Below, in pieces: positions 42,342-50,680 of a stretch of DNA of 50,680 bases. The stretch spans positions 1-50,680 of the forward strand of contig CANHJG010000021.1 of assembly GCA_947461205.1 (NCBI GenBank), in the 5' to 3' direction. Origin of the DNA: Opitutia bacterium. Lineage in GTDB: Bacteria; Verrucomicrobiota; Verrucomicrobiia; Opitutales; Opitutaceae. A model generated the notes under the pieces. It was not told the origin of the DNA. It saw only the letters and a program-made list of their open reading frames with translations, and did no database searches. Numbering within the stretch: the first letter of the stretch is position 1; every line of letters begins with the position of its first letter. Made by a program: the position numbers and the translations under genes.

Positions 42342-44024
42342 TCACGGCTCGAGGCCGGTCACCTGCACGTCGTTCGGGTGGTCGAGGCTGAATTTCACGG
42401 TGAGCTCGCGTTTTTCGCCGGGTTTGAGGTCGAGCGTCCACTTCAGCGCGCCTTCGGCCGTCGGCTTGAATTCCTTCGCGTCGGGGGCGAGCTGTTTCAC
42501 GACGATCTTCTCGTTGCGCGAAACGGGAATCTGGTCGGCCACGACCACGCGCACGGCGGCCTTCTTGTTGTTCTGGAGCGTGAGCAGATATTCGTAGGTC
42601 ACGCGCTTGCCGCTGTTGGTGAGGCCGGTGTCCTCGGCGAAACGCTTCACGCGTTTGTGCTTCACCGAAATTCCTTCGTCGACGCCCAGCGCGAGTTCGA
42701 ATTTTTCCTCCGGCATGACGGTGCGGAGCGCGCTGGTGGCCACGAAGGTGCCGTCGAGAAACACGGCCATCGCGCCGCCGAGCAGCGGGAATTCGGACGT
42801 GTTGGCGACTTTCGCGGTGAGAAACGCCGCCGGCTGGAGCTTCGGGGTCGTGAGGTAGTCCGGATTCGCGGCGAGCGCGGCGGTGGTGACAGGAATTTTC
42901 TGCGGGGAATTGTCGCTCGGCACGCTGGAGAGGGCGGCGATCTTGAACGAGGCGCTGGTGGCGGTTTGGTCGACGCTGGCGGTGGCGAAGGTCGCGTCTT
43001 TTTCGGCCACGGCGTCGGTGGCCATCGCCTGCATCATCACCGCACCGGCAGCCGCGGGAGCCGACACGGTTTTCATTCTCATTTCGCGTCCGCCGGAGCC
43101 GAACGTCGTCGCCAGCGGCTCCGGCCGCGGCACCCACACATCGACCGTCCACGGCCGCACCTCAGGGGCGGCGCCACCCATGCTCGGGCGTGCGGTCGAG
43201 AGCGTGAGCGCGACGTCCTTCCAGTCTTCGCCGGTGTTTTGCCGCACGAGGCCGTAGTAGGCGAGGGCGACGGTCTTTTCGTTGGAGTTTACCCGGGCCT
43301 CGTAGCTCGGCGTCCAACTCGCCCCGGGCACGGTGTAGCTGAGCGCGAGGTCCAGTTTGCCGGCCGTCGCGGCGTCGAGGCGCACGGTCACGGTCTTGAA
43401 GCTGCGGCCGCCGGCGCCGCGGAGTTCGTTGAGTTTCCGCTGGGCGGCTTCGACTTTGGCGGCGAGGTCTTCGAGCTGCGTGTCGAGCGTCTGGCGCTCG
43501 GCGGTGAGTTTGCCGCGTTGTTCTTCGAGAAACGCGAGCAGCTTGGCCGATTCTTCGATGGTGAGGCGCGGAGCGCTGTCTTTGCTGGGCGCGGCGGTGG
43601 CGGCCGACTCGAGTTTCGCGAGCGAGCCTTCCTGCAATTTCAGAACGTTGGCGCGGTCGTCGAGCACGCGGCGCTGTTTCCCTAGGGTGCGGACCTCGTC
43701 CTCGATGGCTTTCACGCGCTCATTGGGCGTGAAGTCCACGTAGGCCGCCCGCGCCGTCACGTCGAGGATCGTGACCTGCGCCGCACCACGGCCGGAAACC
43801 TGGAGCGACTGGTCGAGGAGATTGGCGGGAAGTTTGTCGAACGTCACCTCGACGGTGCCGGTGGCCGCGAGGTCGAGGGGCGCGGTGCGCGTGACGATAG
43901 CGCGGTCCGTATAAACCGTCACGGCGTGGATGGACGACTGGGCGGGCAGGGGAGCAGCGAGGGAGGGGGCGGCGGCCAACGCGAGGGCGGCCAACAAGCC
44001 AAGAAGGGCAGGATGGAGTTTCAT
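42342..44024 (-). CDS. Mucoidy inhibitor MuiA-family protein (DUF4140/DUF4139)
   Basis: 560 residues from the ATG giving MKLHPALLGLLAALALAAA, a signal peptide; the frame extends 16 codons further upstream without support. The N-terminal DUF4140 part (about 35-130) shows IHAVTVYTDRAIVTRTAPLD. A coiled-coil stretch runs about 115-215 (ERVKAIEDEVRTLGKQR, LEDLAAKVEAAQRKLNELRG). The C-terminal DUF4139 domain includes LSYTVPGASWTPSYEARVNS, VALAYYGLVRQNTGEDWKDV and YEYLLTLQNNKKAAVRVVV. The family was named for suppression of mucoid colonies, but its molecular function is not established; an envelope role is likely. The gene diverges from the Delta-60 gene, with 190 bp between the starts in which I see no clear regulatory motif. 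Confidence 0.85.
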   Translation of the reverse strand: MKLHPALLGLLAALALAAAPSLAAPLPAQSSIHAVTVYTDRAIVTRTAPLDLAATGTVEVTFDKLPANLLDQSLQVSGRGAAQVTILDVTARAAYVDFTPNERVKAIEDEVRTLGKQRRVLDDRANVLKLQEGSLAKLESAATAAPSKDSAPRLTIEESAKLLAFLEEQRGKLTAERQTLDTQLEDLAAKVEAAQRKLNELRGAGGRSFKTVTVRLDAATAGKLDLALSYTVPGASWTPSYEARVNSNEKTVALAYYGLVRQNTGEDWKDVALTLSTARPSMGGAAPEVRPWTVDVWVPRPEPLATTFGSGGREMRMKTVSAPAAAGAVMMQAMATDAVAEKDATFATASVDQTATSASFKIAALSSVPSDNSPQKIPVTTAALAANPDYLTTPKLQPAAFLTAKVANTSEFPLLGGAMAVFLDGTFVATSALRTVMPEEKFELALGVDEGISVKHKRVKRFAEDTGLTNSGKRVTYEYLLTLQNNKKAAVRVVVADQIPVSRNEKIVVKQLAPDAKEFKPTAEGALKWTLDLKPGEKRELTVKFSLDHPNDVQVTGLEP

Positions 44025-44214
44025 GGGAGGAGGAGGCGGACGGTAGACTGCACGGAATCGACCCCGCTCCAACGCCGAAAGAATTCGGTAACCACGTAGA
44101 ACCTGCGACCGCCCCCGCCCAACTATGTCCGAGATTCCCGGGAACCTGAGTCAACGGATGGCTGTTATCCGTCTTGCCCAGCGCGTGGTCGCGCTGTTTC
44201 ATCCGCTCCCCCTT

Positions 44215-47200
44215 ATGTTCATCGTCCCGTTTTTCCGGTCCGTCTTACGTCCGTTGTTTCTGGCTGGTCTCGTATTGAGCGCCGTCGCGGCCTTCGCGCA
44301 GAGCCCGTCCGCCGCGGACGGTTTCGATCCCAATGTCGACGGCAACGTCTACGTCATGGCCACGCAGGCCGACGGAAAACTGCTCGTCGCGGGCCAGTTC
44401 GCCACGCTCCGCCCGTCGATCGGTGCGGCCGCGACGCGCAACAACCTCGCCCGCCTCAATCCCGACGGCTCGCTCGACTTCTCCTTCGACCCCAACGCCA
44501 ACGGCCCCATCCGCGCCCTCCTCCTCCAGCCCGACGGCCGCATCGTGATCGGCGGCGATTTCACGACGGTCCAGCCCAACGGCGCCGCCGCCGCCACGAC
44601 CCGCAACCGCGTCGCCCGCCTCAACGCCGACGGCACCCTCGACACTACGTTCAACCCGAACATCGGCGGCGGCACCTTCCCGCAGGTCAACGCCCTCGCC
44701 CTCCAGCCCAACGGTCGCGTCGTCGTCGGCGGCCGGTTCGCCACCGTGCAACCCGGCACCACGACCGTTGCCGTCACCCGCAACCACGTCGCGCGTTTCA
44801 ATGCCGACGGTTCCCTCGACACCGCCTACAACCCGAATCCCAACAGCCTCGTTCTCGCCCTCGTCTCGCAGCTCGATGCCAGCAATTTCACGGGTGCCGG
44901 CCGCACCCCGACCGGTGACGGCAAGATTGTCCTCGCCGGAGGTTTCACCTCGCTCCGTCCCGGCGGCACGTCCACGAGCCAGCCAGAGGGCACCGTTGGT
45001 GCGACTGTGCGCAACCGCATCGCCCGCCTCAACGCCGACGGCACCGTCGATTCCGAATTCGACCCGAACGCCAACAACGCCGTCGCCACCCTCGCCGTCC
45101 AGCGTGACGGCAAGATCGTCCTCGGCGGTTCCTTCACCACGCTCCAGCCGATCGGCACCGACACAGCTACGTCCCGCGGCCGTGTCGCCCGCCTCAACGC
45201 CAACGGCACGCTCGATTCCGAGTTCTTCCCGAATGTCGGCGGCAGCGTCCTCTCCGTCGCGGTCGCACCTGACGGCGGCGTGATGGTCGGCGGCTATTTC
45301 ACCTCCGTCTGGGGCCGCGGCACCGTGACGACCTCGCGCACCTACGTGGCCCGCCTCAATCCCGACGGCTCCATCGATGCCGCCTTCAACGCCGGCGCCA
45401 ACTACGCCGTCGCCGCCTTCGCCTTCCAACCCGACGGCAAGATCGTGCTCGGCGGCTATTTCACCGCGCTCCAGTCGAAAGGCCTCGCCGCCGCCGCCAT
45501 CCGCAACCGCCTCGCCCGCGTCCACTCCGACGGCACCCTCGACACCACGTTCTCGCTCGACGCCGGCGGCCGGCCACTCGTCACCCTCGTGCAGCCCGAT
45601 GGCAAGCTCGTCATCGGCGGCTCGTTCACCAGCGTCGGCGGCCTCACGCGCAACTACCTCGCCCGGCTCAATGCCGACGGCTCCGTCGATGCCGCGTTCA
45701 ACCCGAATCCCAACAACCGCGTCCTCGCGGTGGCGCGCCAGTCCGACGGCAAGCTCGTGATCGCCGGCACCTTCACCATGGTCGGTACGACGACGCGCAA
45801 CGCCATCGCGCGGCTCAACGCCGACGGTTCCCTCGACACTGGCTATGATCCCAACGCCAACGGCCAGATCGGCGTCCTCACCCTGCAGCCCGACGGCAAG
45901 ATTCTCGCCGGCGGCAACTTCACCAGCATCTCGCCCACCTTCACGACCCTCACGCCCAACGCCGCGGTCGGCACCACGACGTCCACCGCGACCGATGGCA
46001 GCTCGACCGTGACGACCACGACCACCGTGGCGACCGTCAACGGCCTCACGACGACCGTCAAATCCACGACCTACTTCCGCGGCTACCTCGTGCGGCTGAA
46101 CACCGACGGCTCGGTCGATACGTTTCAACCCGGCGCGAGTTCCACGGTCTCGGCCATCGCCCTGCAGAGCGACGGCAAGATCCTCGTCGCGGGCGCGTTT
46201 ACCGCCTTCACGCCCAACAACGGCTCCGCGACGACCGGTCGCAACTACATCGCCCGCCTCAACGCCGACGGCACGCTCGACTCCGCGTTTACTCCCCTCG
46301 TCAACGCCCGCGCCACCTCGCTCGCGCTCCAGAGCGATGGCAAGATCATCGTCGGCGGCCAGTTCACCCTGTTCCAGCCGCCCGGCGACACCTCGACGAC
46401 GACCACCACCAACGGGGTCACCAGCACGGTCAGCACGGCGATCACCCGCAACCGGCTCCTGCGGCTGAATGCCGACGGCACCCTCGACCCGACCTATGCT
46501 CCGAACGTGATCAACGGCACCGTGCTCGCGCTCGCCCTGCAGTCCGACGGACGCCTCGTGGTGGGCGGCTCGTTTATCGGCATCCAGAATGTCGGTGATG
46601 CGACCTGGACGCTCCGCAAATACGCCGCGCGCCTCGGCACCGACGGCAAGCTCGACCCGGCCTTCAACCTCGATCTCAACGAGACCAACGGCGACCGCGT
46701 CGATTCCCTCGCGATCCAGCGCGTCGGCACCGAAGACAAGATCCTCGTCGGAGGCAGCTTCGTTTCCCTCGCGCCCAACGGCGGCCCGCGCGTCGCCGCC
46801 AACCACTTCGTCCGCCTCAACGCCGTCGGCACCGTCGACACCGCGTTCGCCCCGGGCGCCGGCGGTGCCTCCGGCGGCCAGATCGCGGCGATGGCACAGC
46901 AGGCCGACGGCAAGATCGTCGCGGTCGGGACCTTCTCCGACATCGGCGGCACGCGCACCACCAACGTCGCGCGCTTCTTCGCCGAAGGCACGGCCGACTC
47001 CACGTTCTCCTCCGCGCTCGATGCCGACGGTCCGGTCGCCGCCGTGCTGCACCGCCCCGACACCGCGCCCGTGACCACGCAGGGCAACGGTCTCGCTTGG
47101 CTCAACCGCGACGGCTCGCTCCGCACCGCCTTCGCGCCCAGTGTGCGCCTCACCGGCACGATCAGCGTCGTCACCGTCCAAGCCGACGGCCGCATCTTGC

Positions 47201-50200
47201 TCGGCGGCAGCTTCAGCAATCCCGCCGGCACGACCGCCGGCAACCTCGTCCGGATCGCCGCCGACGGCACGATCGACGCCACGTTCTCGCCGGCCCCGAA
47301 CGGCGACGTCGCCGCCCTCGCCGTGCAGAGCGACGGCAAGATTCTGGTCGGCGGCTCGTTCTCCGCGATCGCCGGCGTGTCGCGCAGCAATGTCGCGCGG
47401 CTCAACGCCAACGGCACCCTCGACACCACCTTCGATCCCAATGCCAGCGCGCGGGTGAACGCCATCGTCGTCCAAGCCGACGGCAAGATCGTCCTCGGCG
47501 GCGCGTTTGCCACGCTCCAGCCCAACGGCGCCGCGGCGACCACCGCCCGCACCTACCTGGCCCGCGTCGAGAGCACCGGCGCGCTGGATACGGCCTACAA
47601 TCCCGCGCCGAACGCCATCGTGAGCGCGCTCCTCCTCCAGGCCGACGGCCAGATCGTCGTCGGTGGCGCCTTCACCTCGTTTACGCCCAACGCCGCCACC
47701 ACCGCCACCGCGCGCAACTACCTCGCCCGCGTCAAGACCGACGGCACCCTCGACACCTTCGACCCGAGCGCCAGCGGCGCGGTCAGCACGCTCGCCCCCT
47801 ATGCCGACGGCAAGATGATCGTGGGCGGCGCGTTCAACGCCTTTTCGCCTAATTCCATCGGCAATACCAATACCCGCAACTACGTCGCCCGGCTCAACGC
47901 CGACGGCACCGTGGACGCGAACTTCAATCCCAACGCCAACGGCCCGGTCAACACGGTCGCCGTGCAGGCCGACGGCTCCGTCGTACTCGGCGGCACTTTC
48001 ACCGCCCTCCAGTCCAACGGCGCGATCGAAGCCACGGCGCGCAACCGTCTCGCCCGGGTCGATTTTTCCGGCAGCCTCGACACCACCTTCAATCCCGACG
48101 CCAACGGCTCGATCAACGTCGTCGCGGCCCGGCCCGACGGCAGCCTGATCATCGGCGGCGCGCTCACGACGGTGCGGCCCAACGGCGTGATGCTCCTCGG
48201 CGGCGCCTTCGCCAACCTCGGTGGCGTTGCCAGCCGGAACCTCGCGCTCGTCAATGACGACGGTACGGTCAGCACGTCCTTCCAGCCCAACCCGAATGGC
48301 GCCGTCTCCGCCCTCGTCTCGCTCGCCAACGGCGGCACGCTGGTCGCCGGCAACTTCACCGCGATCGCCGGTGCGACCCGCAACCGGCTCGCCCGGTTCG
48401 ACAACGCCAACGGTCTCGACACCGGCTACGCCCCGAATTTCAACGGCGCCGTCAACGCCCTCGCCGTCCAGTCCGACGCCCGCGCACTCGTGCTCGTCGG
48501 CGGCAGTTTCACCACGGTGAACGGTACCGCCCGCGCCAACCTCGCCCGGCTCCTCCCCGACGGCTCCACCGATGCGACGTTCGCGCCGACCGTCGGCGTC
48601 GTCCGCGCGCTCGTCCTGCAGGGCGACGGCAAGATTCTCGTCCTCCAGGACGGCAGCGGCGTCCGCAGTCTCGTTTCCCGGCTCAATGCCGATGGCAGTG
48701 CCGACGCGACCTTCACCGCCTTCAACGGCGGTTCCGCCGCGATCAACGCTCTCGCCGTGCAGGCCGACGGTCGCGTCCTCGTCGGTGGCGCCTTCACCGG
48801 CTTCGCCCGCCGCCTTAATGCCAACGGCAGCGTCGATCCCACCTTCGACCCGCAACCCGACGGCGCCGTCACCGCGCTCACGCTCCAGACCGACGGCCGC
48901 GTGCTCGTCGCGGGCTCGTTCACGCGTATGGGCGGCCTCCTTCGCGCCGGCCTCGCCCGCCTCGCCGCGACCACGCCGGCAACGCAGACCTTTGCGCTCA
49001 ACGCCGCCCGCACCGGTCTCAGCTGGACCCGCGGCGGCACCGCCACCGAACTCGCCAGCGTGACCTTCGCCCGCTCGGACGATGCGGTCACATGGACGAC
49101 CCTTGGCAGCGCCGTCCGCGCCGCCGGTTCGACTGCGTGGACGCTCGCCGTCCCCGCGCAACCCGCGAGTGGCAATTTCTACGTCCGCGCCCGCGCGGTG
49201 GTCGCGAGCGGCGGCGGCACGTCCTCCGGCCTCACCGAATCCGTCGGCGAACTCAACGCCGCGAACGTGTTGGCGGCGGACGGGCGTCCCGCTGGCCTCG
49301 AACTCTCGATCGCCCTCGGGGTTCCGACTCCTGCCGTCACGCCACCGCCCGTGCCGCAGGTGAGCGGTGCTCCCGCCGGCATTCGCGTCCTCGCCGACCC
49401 GGCGTCGCTGAACCTCGCCCTCGCCGCCGCGCAACTCGCGACGACCCCGGGCACCGCGAGCCTTACCCGCCTCTCGAATCTCTCCACCCGCGCCCGCGTG
49501 ACCGCGGACAACCCTCTCCTCACCGGCTTCGCGATTTCCGGTACCGGCGAGCGCACGGTCCTGATTCGTGCAGTCGGTCCCGGTCTCGCCGGCTTCGGCG
49601 TCGCCGGTGCGCTCGCCACGCCGCTCCTCCGAATCTTCGATGCGTCGGGCAACAGCTTGGTGGAAAACAACGGCTGGGCCGCGGCCCCTGCGCTTACGCA
49701 GGCCGCCGCCGTCAGCGGGGCCTTCCCCCTCGCGTCCGGCAGCGCCGACGCCGCCATGCTCCTTACCCTTCCGCCCGGCGCCTACACGATCCAGGTCACC
49801 GACGCGAACGGGATCACCGGCGGCGTCGTGCTCGCCGAAGTTTACGACGTCGCCGGCGGTTCCGCCTCGCGCCTCGCGAACGTGTCCAGCCGCAGCGGGC
49901 TCACCGCGGCCGACGGCGTGCTGATCAGCGGCTTCGTCATCGCCGGCGCCGCGAATGAAAATCTCCTCGTTCGTGGTGTCGGTCCCGCGCTCGCGCAGTT
50001 CGGCGTGACCGGCGCACTCGCCGATCCGCTGGTCGGGATCTACGACAGCGCCGGCCGCATGGTGGCCGCCAACGATAACTGGAGCAGCACGGCGGGTACG
50101 AAAGCCGCGCTGATGAGCAGCGCCGCGAGGGTCGGTGCGTTCGCCCTCGGCGACGGCAGCAACGATGCCGCCCTGATGCTCTCCCTCGCCCCCGGTGCCT

Positions 50201-50271
50201 ACACCGCGCAAGTCTCCGCCGCCACCGGCAACCCCGGCAGCACGCTCCTCGAAATCTACGAGGTGCGGTAA
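44215..50271 (+). CDS. Giant secreted Delta-60 repeat beta-propeller protein
   Basis: 2018 residues from the ATG at 44215, which starts a signal peptide (MFIVPFFRSVLRPLFLAGLV, cleavage near AFAQS); an in-frame start 30 codons upstream at 44125 adds a region without a leader. Residues about 20-1580 hold roughly 28 Delta-60 repeats of 45-60 residues, each of the form ALQPDGK(I/V)(V/L)(V/I)GG.F followed by RN..ARLNADG(T/S)LD..F.PN. Such repeats form WD40-like propellers on surface or secreted proteins. Thr-rich insertions lie near residues 580-620 and 725-740. An Ig/Fn3-like stretch (about 1585-1680) leads to two copies of the module also found in the BNR protein (about 1750-2018). The role is unknown; adhesion or matrix structure is most plausible. 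The last codons are tandemly duplicated downstream. Confidence 0.85.
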   Translation: MFIVPFFRSVLRPLFLAGLVLSAVAAFAQSPSAADGFDPNVDGNVYVMATQADGKLLVAGQFATLRPSIGAAATRNNLARLNPDGSLDFSFDPNANGPIRALLLQPDGRIVIGGDFTTVQPNGAAAATTRNRVARLNADGTLDTTFNPNIGGGTFPQVNALALQPNGRVVVGGRFATVQPGTTTVAVTRNHVARFNADGSLDTAYNPNPNSLVLALVSQLDASNFTGAGRTPTGDGKIVLAGGFTSLRPGGTSTSQPEGTVGATVRNRIARLNADGTVDSEFDPNANNAVATLAVQRDGKIVLGGSFTTLQPIGTDTATSRGRVARLNANGTLDSEFFPNVGGSVLSVAVAPDGGVMVGGYFTSVWGRGTVTTSRTYVARLNPDGSIDAAFNAGANYAVAAFAFQPDGKIVLGGYFTALQSKGLAAAAIRNRLARVHSDGTLDTTFSLDAGGRPLVTLVQPDGKLVIGGSFTSVGGLTRNYLARLNADGSVDAAFNPNPNNRVLAVARQSDGKLVIAGTFTMVGTTTRNAIARLNADGSLDTGYDPNANGQIGVLTLQPDGKILAGGNFTSISPTFTTLTPNAAVGTTTSTATDGSSTVTTTTTVATVNGLTTTVKSTTYFRGYLVRLNTDGSVDTFQPGASSTVSAIALQSDGKILVAGAFTAFTPNNGSATTGRNYIARLNADGTLDSAFTPLVNARATSLALQSDGKIIVGGQFTLFQPPGDTSTTTTTNGVTSTVSTAITRNRLLRLNADGTLDPTYAPNVINGTVLALALQSDGRLVVGGSFIGIQNVGDATWTLRKYAARLGTDGKLDPAFNLDLNETNGDRVDSLAIQRVGTEDKILVGGSFVSLAPNGGPRVAANHFVRLNAVGTVDTAFAPGAGGASGGQIAAMAQQADGKIVAVGTFSDIGGTRTTNVARFFAEGTADSTFSSALDADGPVAAVLHRPDTAPVTTQGNGLAWLNRDGSLRTAFAPSVRLTGTISVVTVQADGRILLGGSFSNPAGTTAGNLVRIAADGTIDATFSPAPNGDVAALAVQSDGKILVGGSFSAIAGVSRSNVARLNANGTLDTTFDPNASARVNAIVVQADGKIVLGGAFATLQPNGAAATTARTYLARVESTGALDTAYNPAPNAIVSALLLQADGQIVVGGAFTSFTPNAATTATARNYLARVKTDGTLDTFDPSASGAVSTLAPYADGKMIVGGAFNAFSPNSIGNTNTRNYVARLNADGTVDANFNPNANGPVNTVAVQADGSVVLGGTFTALQSNGAIEATARNRLARVDFSGSLDTTFNPDANGSINVVAARPDGSLIIGGALTTVRPNGVMLLGGAFANLGGVASRNLALVNDDGTVSTSFQPNPNGAVSALVSLANGGTLVAGNFTAIAGATRNRLARFDNANGLDTGYAPNFNGAVNALAVQSDARALVLVGGSFTTVNGTARANLARLLPDGSTDATFAPTVGVVRALVLQGDGKILVLQDGSGVRSLVSRLNADGSADATFTAFNGGSAAINALAVQADGRVLVGGAFTGFARRLNANGSVDPTFDPQPDGAVTALTLQTDGRVLVAGSFTRMGGLLRAGLARLAATTPATQTFALNAARTGLSWTRGGTATELASVTFARSDDAVTWTTLGSAVRAAGSTAWTLAVPAQPASGNFYVRARAVVASGGGTSSGLTESVGELNAANVLAADGRPAGLELSIALGVPTPAVTPPPVPQVSGAPAGIRVLADPASLNLALAAAQLATTPGTASLTRLSNLSTRARVTADNPLLTGFAISGTGERTVLIRAVGPGLAGFGVAGALATPLLRIFDASGNSLVENNGWAAAPALTQAAAVSGAFPLASGSADAAMLLTLPPGAYTIQVTDANGITGGVVLAEVYDVAGGSASRLANVSSRSGLTAADGVLISGFVIAGAANENLLVRGVGPALAQFGVTGALADPLVGIYDSAGRMVAANDNWSSTAGTKAALMSSAARVGAFALGDGSNDAALMLSLAPGAYTAQVSAATGNPGSTLLEIYEVR
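44330..48970 (+). repeat. Delta-60 repeat array within the giant protein gene
   Basis: About 28 units by reading, period mostly 135-180 bp. Some units look recombined: at 48121-48240 the half-unit SLIIGGALTTVRPNG runs straight into a second half-unit VMLLGGAFANLGG, as expected from a deletion between neighbouring repeats. The unit near 44840-45070 carries an extra stretch before its DGKIVLAGG core. DNA similarity between units is high enough for such exchange. Confidence 0.75.
49463..50268 (+). repeat. Two tandem copies of the shared C-terminal module (Delta-60 protein)
   Basis: Copy 1 covers about 49463-49850 (LSNLSTRARV, LLTGFAISG, VLIRAVGPGLAGFGVAGALA, VVLAEVYDV) and copy 2 about 49866-50268 (LANVSSRSGL, LISGFVIAG, LLVRGVGPALAQFGVTGALA, NDNWSS, TLLEIYEVR). 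The order of blocks is the same as at 16714-17518. The two host proteins otherwise share only secretion and a propeller body. Confidence 0.7.
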
Positions 50272-50299
50272 AAGGACGATTGGCGCCTGGGTATTCCGA

Positions 50300-50371
50300 G
50301 GTGGAGCGCGTTGACCTCAACGCGCTTCGGGGGAGCGTCAACCCAGCGGCTTGGGGTCAAGCCGCTCCACC
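50300..50371. repeat. BIME-like element in tail unit 1
   Basis: An outer stem GGTGG (50300-50304) with CCACC (50367-50371) encloses hairpin A, AGCGCGTTGA (50305-50314) with TCAACGCGCT (50317-50326), 10 of 10 paired, and hairpin B, AGCGGCTTG (50345-50353) with CAAGCCGCT (50358-50366), 9 of 9 paired. On both strands GGAG precedes a hairpin, as at 13448-13507. Sequence differs from that element but the architecture is the same. Confidence 0.75.
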
Positions 50372-50472
50372 GCGGGCACGAGCGGGCCGAAAAGCCACCG
50401 GCAACCTTGGCAGCACGCTCCTCGAAATCTACGAGGTGCGGTAAGGAGACGATGGGTGCCTGCGTATTCCGA

Positions 50473-50564
50473 GGTGGAGCGCGTTGACCTCAACGCGCTT
50501 CGGGGGAGCCTCGACGCGCTTTGGGGAGCGTCAACCCAGCGGCTTGGGGTCAAGCCGCTCCACC
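50473..50564. repeat. BIME-like element in tail unit 2, with internal 20 bp duplication
   Basis: Same outer stem (50473-50477 with 50560-50564) and the same two hairpins (50478-50499 and 50538-50559) as in unit 1. The linker between hairpins is longer because a 20 bp piece (ACGCGCTTTGGGGAGC-like) is repeated. A third copy begins at 50666 and is cut by the end of the window. Confidence 0.75.
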
Positions 50565-50680
50565 TCGGGCACGAGCGGGCCGAAAAGCCACCGGCAACCT
50601 TGGCAGCACGCTCCTCGAAATCTCCGAGGTGCGGTAAAAGGACGATTGGCGCCTGGGTATTCCGAGGTGGAGCGCGTTGA

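Larger units (their letters stand above)
50221..50680 (+). repeat. Tandem array: 3' end of the Delta-60 gene plus palindromic element
   Basis: Three units begin with GCCACCGGCAACC at 50221, 50394 and 50587; lengths are 173 bp, 193 bp and at least 94 bp (cut by the window end). Each unit contains the last 17 codons of the Delta-60 gene, including the stop (TLLEIYEVR, or TLLEISEVR in unit 3), then about 30 bp of spacer, then a paired-hairpin element and a further spacer. Unit 2 has an extra 20 bp that duplicates part of the sequence between its hairpins. The spacer of unit 3 matches unit 1 rather than unit 2, pointing to exchange between units. The array may continue beyond the window. Confidence 0.88.

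Noticed and set aside
44245-50211. A 1988-codon open frame on the minus strand opposite the Delta-60 gene
   Set aside because: Its translation is low-complexity Arg/Glu/Gly/Val-rich text that mirrors the repeated plus-strand codons. The plus strand has a signal peptide and recognised repeats. High G+C in third positions and the repeat explain the lack of stops.
50300-50371. Integron attC sites at the end of the Delta-60 gene
   Set aside because: Position after a gene and the double-palindrome form suggested attC, but the required GTTRRRY/RYYYAAC core pairs are not present, and the flanking duplicated segment is a gene tail rather than a cassette.
50221-50680. CRISPR array
   Set aside because: Units of 173-193 bp are nearly identical throughout and contain coding sequence; there are no short repeats separated by unique spacers.

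Overview
The window is high-GC bacterial DNA, densely coding, with many secreted enzymes that act on polysaccharides. Large TonB-dependent receptors without SusD partners, three consecutive sulfatases, DUF1080 proteins, a Delta-60 repeat protein, MuiA-type protein and Tat-exported beta-propellers together suggest a Verrucomicrobiota genome of the Opitutaceae type. This is an inference from gene content; no rRNA or tRNA gene was found.

Left edge (1-8.8 kb, minus strand): a giant cyclic beta-1,2-glucan synthase (NdvB type) followed by the first 25 codons of a CheB-type methylesterase that runs off the window. A roughly 515 bp gap follows. From 9.3 to 23.9 kb lies a loose group of secreted carbohydrate enzymes on both strands: a Tat-exported propeller protein, a heparinase II/III-like lyase, a two-domain DUF1080 protein, a six-Asp-box BNR protein, an acetylxylan-esterase-like hydrolase, a Tat-exported sialidase-like protein, a secreted amidohydrolase and a 2-hydroxyacid dehydrogenase.

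Central locus (24.0-40.0 kb): an AraC-type regulator diverges from a tight plus-strand operon: TonB-dependent receptor, three sulfatases, second TonB-dependent receptor, alginate-lyase-family protein, IolB/KduI-family isomerase, hexuronate-type MFS transporter and an SDR dehydrogenase. Read together, they would import and desulfate a sulfated uronic-acid polysaccharide, cleave it by beta-elimination, and carry the unsaturated uronate towards 2-keto-3-deoxygluconate. The isomerase slot is filled by an IolB-like rather than a classical KduI protein.

Right side (40.0-50.7 kb): a decayed stretch with the tail of an SDR gene, a PIN-domain remnant and an inverted repeat leads to an atypical kinase-fold protein. 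A periplasmic Bcp-type peroxiredoxin and a MuiA-family protein follow. The window ends with a 2018-residue secreted Delta-60 repeat protein (about 28 repeats). Its last codons, together with a palindromic element, are tandemly duplicated downstream. A two-copy C-terminal module is shared by this protein and the BNR protein at 14.8 kb.

Scattered between genes are palindromes with a GGAG or GTAG tetranucleotide directly before a hairpin, often in inverted pairs. This is the layout of REP/BIME elements mobilised by RAYT transposases; no RAYT gene is in the window. Most start codons follow C/T-rich leaders rather than Shine-Dalgarno sequences.
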